64,000 nucleotides of DNA from positions 2,153,001 through 2,217,000 of the forward strand of contig CP126195.1 of assembly GCA_030272155.1 (NCBI GenBank), written 5' to 3'. The position numbers and the translations under genes were made by a program. Every line of letters begins with the position of its first letter. Position 1 is the first letter of the stretch. The notes beneath the pieces are model-generated. The model had not been told where the DNA came from. It ran no database searches and saw only the letters and a program-made list of their open reading frames with translations. The DNA is from Tetradesmus obliquus. Its lineage: Eukaryota > Chlorophyta > Chlorophyceae > Sphaeropleales > Scenedesmaceae. This document shows, in pieces, positions 20,053-31,107 of this stretch.

Positions 20053-21586
20053 ATGTCGTATCATCAGCTACATAGCCCGTTGCAGCGCCAACTTGAGCGT
20101 GTAAGGCACACCCGGCGTCTACTTGCTGCCGAGGATGACTTGCTGCCATCAACACGTGTGGGCATCAAGCAGATGCAGGTGAGCACAAGCAGCAGGTGTA
20201 CAGCAAGTGACTGGTCAACAGACACCACGCAAACAGCGCACAGCCAGGAAGCGTGCACCAAGCAACAGCGCCTGCTGCTCGGCTGTGCAACAATGAGTGG
20301 TCTTGCTGCTTAGCTGCACAGGGTACTTCTGCATGTGTGCACAACTTGGGAGAGCGGTCCTTCTGGCAAAAACGCTGGACTATGCTACGCTGAAGACCGT
20401 GTACCTTGCTTGCCGTTTGCAGCAACGGCTTGCAGCAGCAGCTGCTGCCTCCAAGGAGCGCAACAGCCTGCTCTTGCAGGAACTTGAGGACACTGCGCAG
20501 CCTGATGCATCCTGCAGCCCTGCAGCAAACGTGCAGGTGTGCAACACGTGAATCCTGCAAGCCGCTGCCATGCTGTGTATGTGTCGCGGCACAACCGAAA
20601 TAGCAACTTGACCAGCAGGTGTTATGCACACATCAGCTGCCCCTCATCGTCTTATTGCAAAAGCCAAATTCGTGTGTATCCTGCAACTCTTTGCATAGAT
20701 AACACTGGTGCCTCTGCTGCCACTGCTGCCGCTGCTGCTGCGCAGCTGTGGGCGCTGCGTGCTGCCTACCAAGCTCTTGTGGCGCGCAGCTTCCCTCATT
20801 GGTACGAATCTGCAGCTCAGCAACTGGCAGAGGAGCAAGCAGTCCAACAGTGAGTATGCCACAAAGCAGAGCAGCAGCCCTGGCAGTGGCAGCAGCTTTT
20901 GTGTGGACACCATGCAGCAAGCAGGCTAACGTGTAGGCAAGCACTTGCATGCACAGAAACACGGGATGCCGTCTGCAGCATACGTGCTGGCCTAGGTGCA
21001 GGCCTACTGTGAGTGATTGTATTGAGCCACTGCAGCTGTGTTGGGCACCCAGCAGATAACAACATCCAGGATGCTGGGGCCATGTTCAAGCTGCTCCTGG
21101 TTTCTCGGCTGTAGCTGCGCGCGCTTTTGTCCTTAACTTTGAGTTGTGTGTGCTGCACGTGACAGGGGTCAGCACCAGAGGCCTGCAGCGGCACAGCCCC
21201 CCAACTGCAGCCCTAGCCGGCTGGCAGCAGGCAGGGAAGCGCAGCCGGCGACAGCCGGCCAGTCCTGCAGCCAGCAACATGCTTGGCTCACCCAGATTAG
21301 ACAGCAGCAGCAGCAAACGCAACAGAGGCACTTGAAGCAAGGTGATGACGGGCTTGATAGCTTACGCAACCTGCTGCACAGCCGCACACAGCAGCAGCCC
21401 ACAACAAGTTGCAGCAGCAGCAGAGCCTGCGGCAAGGACTTCCTGCAGCAGGCTGCAGCACTGCAAGGTGCAGGTGCTGCTGCTTTGCAGCCGGAGGTGC
21501 TGCAGCAGCTGACACAGACACTGGCTGAGCAGCTCAGCCTGCTGCAGCAGATGGTGCAACTGCAGCAACAGCAACCCCATCATGCT

Positions 21587-21624
<38 letters not shown>

Positions 21625-22464
21625 TCATACGCCAGCTGGAGGGGTTCTGGCGCCGCAGCAAACAAGCCAGCGGCAACAGCAGAACGAGCTGCCGCAGCAG
21701 CAACAGCGGCAGGAGCCACAGCACCCGCAATGGCCGGCGGCAGTGCTGGATGACCTGTCATCTGAACATGCAGCAGCACCACAAGAAATTGCTGCGCCAG
21801 TGGAGCAGAATGCCAGAAGAGACCAACAGCAACAGCAGCAGCAGCAAGCGCAGCAGCAGCAGGGTGCAGTACCCCAGGCCACACAGCTGTTAACAGTAGA
21901 ACAACTAGAGGCGCAGCAGCAGCAGCATCAGTCGAGTAGGCAGCATCAGTCAGTGAATCTCACAAGCCAGCAAGCAGCAGCTGCAGCAGCAACCAGCGAG
22001 ACGGCAACCTGTACGCCCAATGTTCATGACTGGATTGGTTCAAGCGCGCCAGCGGCTGCCGTCGAAGCACAGGAGCCGCAGCATGCTGCAGCTGCTCTGA
22101 GTAGTTCAAGCACGCAGCAAGTGACGCCGGCGGCAGGCACACCAGTGTCACCTGCTGCCAGCGCTGATGTTGGGCAGGCAGCGAGCAAGCTGCAGTCACA
22201 GCTGCCGCAAGTCGCTGCTGTGCTTGCCGGGAGCGAGCCGCAGCTGCTGGACAGTGAGCGAGCTGGGGCTGAGGAAGCGCTGCGTGCCACAAGTTCTGCT
22301 GGCTTGCCTGACAGAGATGACGCGCAACAGCATTCAGCGCTGCACCTGCAGTACAGCAACCCCATGTTTGATGAGGAAGAGCCTGCTGCAGCTGCAGCAG
22401 CAACAGGGGGAGCAGCAGCACTGCAGCTCTGCGTGCCAGACCTGCAGTTGACGCCTGTGAAAGG

Positions 22465-22495
<31 letters not shown>

Positions 22496-23994
22496 TTGTG
22501 GTTGGGTATCTGTTCCAGCACTTCATCGTCGCTGCCATCTCCCATGTCCTCATCTGAGCTGAGCTTCTCAGAAGAGTCGTACGAGGAGGGCTACACACCG
22601 TCTTCTGCCAAGCCAGCAGGCGCCAGCCTGCTGCCTGAGGCTGCAGCAGGCGAGCCAGTCGGTGTTGCTGCAGTCCACACAGAAGCAGCAGCAGCAGCAG
22701 CAGCAGCAGCTGTTTACCCGGCAGCTGCCTCACCGTCTGCTGAGGCGGGCGCAAGCACTGCAGCTGCAATTACTAAGCATGATGCACAGGAAGAGGATGC
22801 AGCAAAGACGAAAGCAGCAGCAGCGCCAGCAGCAGCACCAGCAGCAGCACCAGCAGCAGCACCAGCAGCAGCACCAGCAGCAGGAGCTGGGCAGAGGAAG
22901 CCAGCCTCCATCCCACCCCCACCTCCCTTGCCACCTTGGCTGGCAGCTGCCAGAGGGGCGGCAAGCCCAGCAGCAGCAAGCAGTGCTGCTGCTGCAGCCG
23001 CGGCACACACAACACCGGCTGGCTGTGAGCCGGCGCAGGCCACAGCAGCAGCTCCAGCAGGGACCCCTTCACTGGCCCAGCTGCTGACAGGCAGTAACAG
23101 TACCGGCGCATCTAGTCCTGCTAAGCGGCTCAGCACAACCAACAGCAGCGACGGCACGCCAGCAGCTTTCTTGCAAAGCAGCGGCAGCATAACTTCTGCA
23201 TCTTCTGGCAAGCTTGGCACCAGTTTGGCTCTTGGTTTGGCAGCCAGCAACACCACTGCAGCAGCAGCAGCAGCGAGGGCATCCTCGTTCTCATCTGTGG
23301 GCCCTTTGACGGCTGCGAGGCGCTCACTGAGTGGCAATGTCGCCTCCCGATCAGGATCACTCAGCAGGGCTACCAGCAGCAGCGCCGCTGCAGCAGCAAC
23401 TCAGAACCAGCCAACCGACAGTGCTGCAACTGCAACAGCAGCTCAGTTGGACTATGCGCAAACCAGCAGCAGTGAGCTGGCGCGTGCTGCTGCCATCGCT
23501 GCACAGCAGGCAGCTGCTGCTGGTGTTGCAAGTGCTGATGAGCTGGGCCAGGGTCCCTTGGCAGCTCAGCTGAGCATGGCACGTGCACAGCAGCAGCACA
23601 TGACACACAGCCATGGTGCGCTGCTGTCGCCTGCCACGCGCCTGAGCTTGGGTGCTGCCGGCAATGACAGCAATGCCTCAAGCGGGCGGCCCTCGCTGTC
23701 ATCTGAGAGCGAGGCAGCCCCAGATGCTGCTGCTGCTGGTGGAGGTAACAGCAGGTGGTCGCTTGGCGCAGCCAGCAACAGCAGCAGCACTGGCGTGCCA
23801 GCAGTGCTGGCGCGGCTGCAGCCGCCGCTGCGTGTGCCTGCAGGAGCCGGAGTGCCAAGGCGCAGCAGCAGCGACGCTGGTGGCAGCGGCAGCGGCAGTG
23901 CAGCGGCTTTTGCTGCCCGCACTGTGACTATACCGGCAGCAATGGAAAGCCAGCAGCAGCACCATCAGCAGCAGCACCATCAGCATCAGCAGGC

Positions 23995-24056
<62 letters not shown>

Positions 24057-24592
24057 GATCTGCTGGAGGGCCAGCAGCAGTGCACACAGCCAAAGTGCCG
24101 CTGCTGTCGCTCGGGCAGCTGCTGAGCCGGCAGCCTGCAGGCCCAGCACCTGCAGCATCACAGGCAGCAGCAGCAGCAGCAGCAGCATCGGCACTATCAG
24201 CTGCAGCCAGAGAAGCAGCAACTGCACCGGAATCTGAGCGGCCGCAACTGGGGCGACAGATACAACAGGATGTGCAGCAGCAGTTTGTGCGAGGCGCTGC
24301 AACCAGCAGTGGTGGAGCCAGCGCATCTGCCAGCCCCAGCAAGCAGCAGCTTGTCAGCAAGGTGTTGGCCACAGGGCTAACAGACTTCGATGATGACAGC
24401 GATCCGTTTGACGAGCAGCAGCAGCAGCAGCACACTGGGCTGTATGGCCCGGTGGTGAGTGGTGTGGGTCGACAGAGTGCTGCTGGACAGGCAGGGCTGC
24501 AGCAAGGCGGCGGTGTTGCAGCCAGCCCTGGTGTTGCAGTACAGCGGAAAGCGCCACAGCAGGGAGAGGAGTCGGATGAGTTTGACTTTTGA
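20053..24592 (+). CDS. Giant Gln/Ala-rich protein, possibly Kizuna-like (centrosomal)
   Basis: Exon 1 (20053-20178) gives MSYHQLHSPLQRQLERVRHT and ends at a GTGAGC donor. A middle exon around 20370-20540 encodes LDYATLKTVYLACRLQQ then SKERNSLLLQELED, predicted helical. Another around 20700-20847 ends LVARSFPHWYESAAQQL at a GTGAGT donor. The last exon, from an acceptor near 21165 to the stop at 24592, encodes over 1100 residues of poly-Gln, Ala and Ser. Islands include TDFDDDSDPFDE and a final acidic GEESDEFDF. A short N-terminal coiled coil with LKY.KLK..L-like spacing, a long disordered body and an acidic end resemble animal Kizuna. This similarity is weak and recalled, not computed. Middle-exon borders are uncertain. 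Confidence 0.55.
23996..24055 (+). repeat. CAG tract encoding poly-Gln
   Basis: About twenty CAG units code for Gln within the large protein. Near-perfect purity indicates recent expansion. Confidence 0.95.
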
Positions 24593-24801
24593 GCCAACAG
24601 CAGTTTGACGGATGGCTGGCATCATAAGCAGTAGATGTCACATCTACCCAACACGGTGTTGGGTACTTTGAGATGCTGTCATGGCTGGGATGCTGCTGTT
24701 CTGCTGGGCATGTTGCTTTGTTTGCTTGCTCTGCAGTGATCACAATGTCCAGGCTTCTGGTGGGCTCAAGGTAACTCTGACACCCCTACATTGATACAGG
24801 C

Positions 24802-24806
24802 TGTAA
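24802..24806 (+). terminator. Candidate TGTAA poly(A) signal
   Basis: TGTAA lies about 210 bp after the stop of the Gln-rich protein, in the same sense. The motif is right for green algae; position only. Confidence 0.4.
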
Positions 24807-27800
24807 GTTGAGTAAGCGATGAGCTAAGGCAAGTACCCGTAGGCCATCTAGGTGTATGGCAGGCGTCTCATTGCACTAAGGGGAGCCATTCTACGCGAGC
24901 AAGCATGCAACCGGCGGGGCGGCCGCTCTTTGGTTTTGGAAGTGCCACTTCTGGAATTATTCAAGGAGTGCACCTGCCAGCGTGGACCGTGCGTCCTCTA
25001 GTTGCAGATAGTTCAACACGTGTCACTGCACTGACAGCAGGCGGAGGCGACAGTAAGGCTGGGCGGGTTACACACTAAGCTGTGCCAAGTTTGATTACTA
25101 CCCTGCATCCCCACACCCCATCACACCCACGACACTTTATCATTGCGGCCTCCAGGCTGACGCAGCATGCATCACAACCATTGTGGTAGTTCCAAAATCA
25201 AATGTGAAGACCAGTCAGTGCCTGAGCCTAACTGCCGTACACGGACCTGACAAGTGAACACTGAAGACAAGGGGGCAACCTGGATTGGGCAAGAAACATG
25301 CCTACTCTGCGTGACAGAAGGCACACTCAATGATGCTCCTGCTGCTGCTGTTTAGAGACCATGGCGGCGCTCTGTGCCAGTCACAGATACACTGGGTCAT
25401 GCAGCCGGACACTCCTGCCTAAACCACACTGCTCGCTGCTGTTGGTGACAGGCCCTGATCGTGCGTCACTGCCTATGCCAAAAGTGAAAGGAGTCATCGG
25501 GTCGGGTGACCAGGCTCAAGTCCACAACACACACTGTTCATAACACGCTACCCAACTAGCTGACTGTTGCTAGGCTGCAGCAGAGCCACTGCGACAGTGG
25601 ATGGCCGGTAGGCATTGCTGATCTGGTCAGCTGGTAACTGTAGTCGTTCATCACACACACACGCACACAGAAGCTGGTGCAAGTGCAGCACTTGCACCAC
25701 TGGAAGCCTCCGCACATCAAGTGCCCAGTCTCCACACAAGACCCCAGGTGTCAGCAGCAGGCGCACACCCACAGCACAACTGTGCTGTGCCCTGCAACCA
25801 TGATCACCAATCACCTGTCTTTACACACACCAGCAGGAGGCGCACTGTACAGCTGCCACCAAAGCAGAGAACAGTGGGGCATCAAACCACGTCAAGGTCA
25901 GTCGCAGCACGGCACATGTGGCGCCTGCAGGCGTGCATCCTCGCAAGACACAGCAAGGGACAGCCCGCACAGAAGCACACCAGGCATGCAGCAGCAGCAG
26001 GGCGCTGCCTGCAAAGGTACTGCTACATGTGCTGCTGCCAGATGCTCCATGCATCACACCAGCCAGCTGATGCTGACTGGCGACATGCGCCGTGCTGCTG
26101 GTATGTATGTATATTCAAAAGTAGCCGAGTGGCACAATAACGCTAGCCGTCAGGTAGTCAAGAGGTCAAGGCACATTTTGGGTCACCAGTCACCACCAGC
26201 AGCAGTACACCAGCTGCAGCACCTGCCCATGCAACGATACACAACCAATGGCGAGCCACAAAGATGCAGTGCGCCGCACTGCAGCCTGCTGGCTCCACCT
26301 CCCACATGGTGCACCTCACCAGTCAAGTAGTAAGCTAAGGCCAACAAGCAAACCAAGTCCTCTACACCGCCTGCAAAAGAGTGGTCAAGGTCAGAAGGGT
26401 CGTCACACACGCCTGCAAGTGCTGTCAGAGGGTCCTCGCGCTAGGTGTCACATACACAAGTCGTCAGAGGCAGCTGCAGCGGCACAAACCAGCCGGACTG
26501 CCATTCCCTCACTCCCACACACTATATAGATACGCCGCCTAAGAGCCACCAACCACACTGCTGCTGCCTGCCTTTGCCTATAAGCGGCAAAACACGGCTG
26601 CTGATAATGTCTGCTGTACCTGCTGCTGATGCTGTCGTCACTGGCTGCTGCAGCACCCAATCACACCACACCTCCTGGCCACAAAATGGTGCGGCGGGAC
26701 CGCCGTTATAAAAGGGAAAACAGAGTGTGCGCTGGCCGACCAGCTACTGTCAGCAGTCAAGGGGGCAAAGGGTGTTCGTTTCAGTGATGCGTCGGCCCGC
26801 GCAGGTTGTAGTATACAATGCGGGCCTTGGGGACGGTGCACCTGAGCAAATCGCGCGCGCACACGTGCAAAACGAGGCGCCACAAGCCAGCGCCCGGCAC
26901 ACAGTGACTCTCCCGTCCACAATGAAACCCCACGCTAACTCAGCTGAATGAAATCACACCAGACGTGACGCGGTGCTGCACACGTGCCAGCTGCACGCAA
27001 GGAAGCTGCGCCAAGCCATGCTGCTGCTGCTGCTGCTGGCCTGGCATGCTGCCCGCTGCTGGGCGTGCAGTGAGAGCGCGTGTGTGTCTGCTGCAGCAGT
27101 GCAAGGGGCCGGCGCCTGCGCCTGCCCCGCATGAGACGCCAAAGGAACCAAGAGCATAGTATGCGCTGCAGCTATCCCCCGACCTGCCCAACCTGCCAAG
27201 AAGATGAGGGCCTAACTGACCACATGAGAACAGGTATGCCATAGTTAGCAGCACCACCGCCACCTAGGCAGCAGTGCACGCGACGATAGCTACGCGCCTA
27301 GCGAGCAACCATACGTGGATGCAATGCTATGGTTCGTATATGCATTGCCGCCAGTGATCGAGCGCCCACTAGCAGTTGCAGCCAGCACAAGCACCGCGAG
27401 ATACGCAGCAGGCACACACAACAACCACACACTGCGGCCCATGCCACACACACAACAACACGTAGCTGGCCTCTGCGTCAGCGATCCACAAGCAAGGCAT
27501 TCATGCCGGCTGGTCTGCTCTAGTATGCAGCTGCCTACATGCCATGCACATGCCTACCCTGCTGGATGCCTATCATGATGAGCAGACCGCTGTCCTAGCA
27601 TTGCCATACCCGCCACTGACAACAGGCACCAGGAACCCTCCAGCATCACACGTGTACCGCCTGCACGTCAGCCAGCACGCAACTTGCAGGAAAGCTTGCA
27701 GGACAGCTTGCAGGACACTCGCAGGACACCTGCATGTGTGCGGCTGCGAAGCCATGCCCCTGGTAAATCGCCACCAGACAAGCACACTGTATGCGTTAAC

Positions 27801-29421
27801 ACGCGTGCATGCTGCAACGCCCGCACAAGCAACACAACAGCAGCAAGAGGGGCTCAAGAGCCACTGCCAGCACTGCTGTGCAGCCGTTGTGCGGTGCACA
27901 ACGCAGCTGTACCCATTGTGACATGCACGGCGAGCAACGCGTTTGCTCAGCAAGTGCGCCGGCCGCTGTTCACTGGTGGCAACGGCTGTTGATTCAGAGC
28001 TGAGTGCCACTCAGGCGCCTTGCGCATCTGCCCCTTTCCAGCTACCAACCCAGCCACACCCCGTTCCATTCCAGAACTAGTCAACACATACCCACACTAC
28101 TAGCAGCCGAGGGGGCAGTCACTACTGCGCTGCGTGCCTGCCTGACTGTGGCAAGCAGTTCCAGCAGCCACTGTGGCTCTGCATGTGCTGCATGCTGCCC
28201 GTGAGTTGCAAGCCTACAAAGCTGCTGCTGCTGCTGCTGCTGGGCCCATCTGGTAGGCTACACACACCCGTCACACCAACACACGAGAGCTCATGCTACA
28301 CGCACAGGGTTGCACCTGTGCCGTCTGCACTCAGGCATAGCCGCCACACATGCGTGGAGAGCTGACCTATGGAGACAAACAGAACGACATACACTTTTGC
28401 ACGCACGCACACACACTAAAGTAAACTGACAAGTAAGCGGGTACGCTGTCAGGGACATGTCTGGGCAAGGTGACTGCGGGGTAACAGGGTACACTACATG
28501 AGCCAGCCAGTGGCATTCAATGGCAATGCTTCAAGTCATGCTGCTGCTGGTGGCCTGCGCTACATGAAGTGCTCAGGACATTAGCGTACATACAAATCCA
28601 ATCACCTACAGAGGCAGCTCCCAGCCTGGCAGTCGCCACTGTCGCCACTATAACTACCCATAAAAAGCACAGGTGCAACGGCACAAGGTGGATAGTGATG
28701 CACACAAAACTGCCCCGCCCAGCCGCACTAATGCAGAAGCTGTCACAGCCGTAGCCCTCACCAGCACTGCACAACGCACTAACCAAGCTTCCAAACTCAA
28801 AACGGCAAACATTCGAGTAGCACCACCACAAGAGGCAGGGAGCATAGATCGCCCGTGCATAACAGCAGGCCGCCTGTGAGCCAGCCCTAGTGTGGCATGG
28901 CAGCACAGGCACAACCAACACTCAACAGGTTGGGCACACTAAGACAATCGCTCCAATGAAATCAGTGGAGGCAGTCCATCACCGCACCCAGTCAGTCGGC
29001 CCAGCCCACTGCAGCTTGAGACAAGCTGCTGGCATCGCAGCTCAGCAGCAGCCGAGTGTGTGCAGGCAACACTGGCAGCAGCAGCGCCCACCCCTGCTGC
29101 AGACTGTCCACAGGGCAGCACTGACAACACAACCCTAGCTGCTGCACTGCAACCAGCAGCAGTCACAGCAGCAGCTGCCCAGCCCACTACGCTGACGCCT
29201 ACGCTACGTGCGCTGCAGGGAGCGCACCGCACCGCGCACTGCATCCTGCCAGCAAAATTCAGCTGACTAACTAGCCAGCCCTGCCAGCCGGCAAGCCCAC
29301 TAGTCAAGCAGCGAGCAGGTGCTACTCCCTGCTGCCCAGCCCAGCCCAACCCTGGCAGCAGCCAGCCACGCGCCGCAGCAGCAGGCACTGCTGCTGCTGC
29401 CGCCGCTGCTGCTGCAGCACC
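24807..29421. other. 4.6 kb without a recognised gene
   Basis: Short frames in all phases show no conserved block. CA-rich stretches (25650-25960, 27400-27460, 28255-28410) resemble non-coding repeats. GTTATAAAAGGG at 26703-26714 looks like a TATA box on the + strand, but the frame after it (26727-26951) has no recognisable motif. Part of the interval is probably the 3' flank of the RRM gene. Confidence 0.4.
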
Positions 29422-31107
29422 CTAGCTGGCTGACCAGCCGGCAGCAGAGCCTGCGCCAAACGAGGCAAACTCTGGCGGCGTGCCCAGCGGCGACGTGCCA
29501 GGCAGGTGCGCCACTGGGTCTGCGCCGTAGCCTGCTGCTGCTGCCACCTGGTCTGCTGACTGGTAGCCGGCAGTGTCTGGCTGGTGCGCAAACTGCTGCG
29601 GCCCTGGCTGCGAGAAGTTGGGGAAGCCGCCCACGCCAGCACCCAGCCCACCACCGTAGCCTGCCTTAGCCATGGCGGCAGCAGCAGCAGCCGCCGCTGC
29701 TGCTGCGCCAGGCTGCAGGTCTGGCCGCCCTGCTGCTGCTGCTGCTGCTGCTAGCCCCAGCTTGCCGCCCATGCTCATGTCCAGCTGCCCAGGGTAGCCG
29801 TTGAGCTGCCCCTGCTGGCCGAGCTGCTGCTGCTGCTGCTGGAGCTGCTGCTGCAAGCTGTTGAGGTTGTACATGCCGCCTACTGGGCTGCTGCCTGGTT
29901 GCACTAGCCCTGCCTGCTCTGCGCCAAAGCCGAGCCCGCCATACATGCCAAACTGCTGCTGCATGCCGGGGAAGCGGCCGCCAGCAGCAGCGCCGCCGGG
30001 CGCCGGGCTGTAGCGGTTGCCGCCGGGCATCTGCTGCGAGTACTGCACTGGCAGGCCGCCGCTGTACGGCCCTCGATCCTGCGGGCTGTTGCTGCCGTAG
30101 CCGCCGACAATGGATGCGCGCGGGCTGGGGCCAGCGCCCTGGCCATAGCCGCGCGCATACGCTGCAGCTGGCAGCCCTGGCTGCCGGAAGCCATACGGCG
30201 GCGCCCGCCCTGGCGGGAAGGCAGCTGCTACTGGCATGCCAGCACCCCTGCCTGGGAAGAAAGGTGGCGCCCTGCGCGCTGCAGGTGGCATCTGATCCCT
30301 TGGCACTGCTGGCTTTATCTCAATCTGCTTGTCGTGGATGTTCTGCATGGCTCCATGGCTGAACACGTTATCAACTGAATCCTCCTCTGCGAAGGTGATG
30401 AAGCCAAAGCCCCGCGGCCGCTTGTTGTCGTGGTCATACATGACCACGGCATCATCGACCTGCCCGAACTGCTCAAAGTACTGGCGCAGCACCTGCTCAT
30501 CCACAGAGGGAGCCAAGCCCCCAACAAAGATTTTTCGTGTTTTCTGAGCTGCATCAGCTGGCTGGCTGGGCGTAGGGTTGTCCTCCTTGGGGACTGCCTT
30601 CTTGGCCTCGACCTGCGAGTGCGTGGATAAGCAAAGCGTCAGCGGAGCCCCATGCCTGCACTGCAGCATGCATAGACCCATTCATGAACAGCAGCTGCAA
30701 CCAAGTCAAGACTGTGAAGTCCTCAGGGCACATTACTCAAGCCTGGCACCACCTCACTCCAGCTGGGCCTACCTCTCTTCGGTCGATAGTGTGCTTGCTG
30801 GCCACCACCTTGTCAGCAACCTCCGAGCTTTCAAAAACTACAAAGCCGAAGCCACGCGGCCTGCCCGTGTTGCGGTCATAGCTCACAAAGGCCTCCAGCA
30901 CCGAGCCAAAATTCTCGAAGTAGCTGCGCAGCTTGGCGTCACTTGTCTGCAAGAACACAAGACAAGGAACCCGTGAGCGCCCCGACTTAGCCTGGAAGGG
31001 GCCCTACTGCCAGGCCCGGCTGTGAGCTGATTGTTGCGCCTTGCGGTCACCTCCCAAGACAGCCCTCCTATGAACACCTTGTTGGACTGTTTATTTTCAC
31101 CGCTCAT
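29422..31107 (-). CDS. Two-RRM hnRNP A/Musashi-type RNA-binding protein
   Basis: Exons 31107-31051, 30946-30773 and 30612-29422 join in frame to about 473 residues. RRM1 (residues ~8-75) has RNP2 VFIGGL and RNP1 RGFGFVVF, interrupted by the first intron after GGLSWE. RRM2 (residues ~96-170) has KIFVGGL and RGFGFITF. The linker REVEAKKAVP is typical of hnRNP A/B, DAZAP1 and plant RNP1-like proteins. The C-terminal half is a Gly/Pro/Gln/Ala-rich low-complexity tail, as expected for an hnRNP that condenses. Probable role: pre-mRNA splicing, transport or translational control in nucleus and cytoplasm. I saw no decoy exon edges. The orthologous group within the hnRNP/Musashi family cannot be fixed by eye. 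Confidence 0.92.

Noticed and set aside
22030-24597. Large minus-strand frames opposite the Gln-rich protein
   Set aside because: They are low-complexity Leu/Ala/Cys shadows of the CAG-rich coding strand with no conserved motif.
26108-26200. tRNA-Leu/Ser-like A box (TAGCCGAGTGG)
   Set aside because: No acceptor stem, anticodon arm or B box follows at the right distance, so it is probably chance.
26703-26951. TATA box plus ORF as a novel gene
   Set aside because: The motif is good but the following frame lacks conservation signals or splice support. It is noted only within the regional entry.
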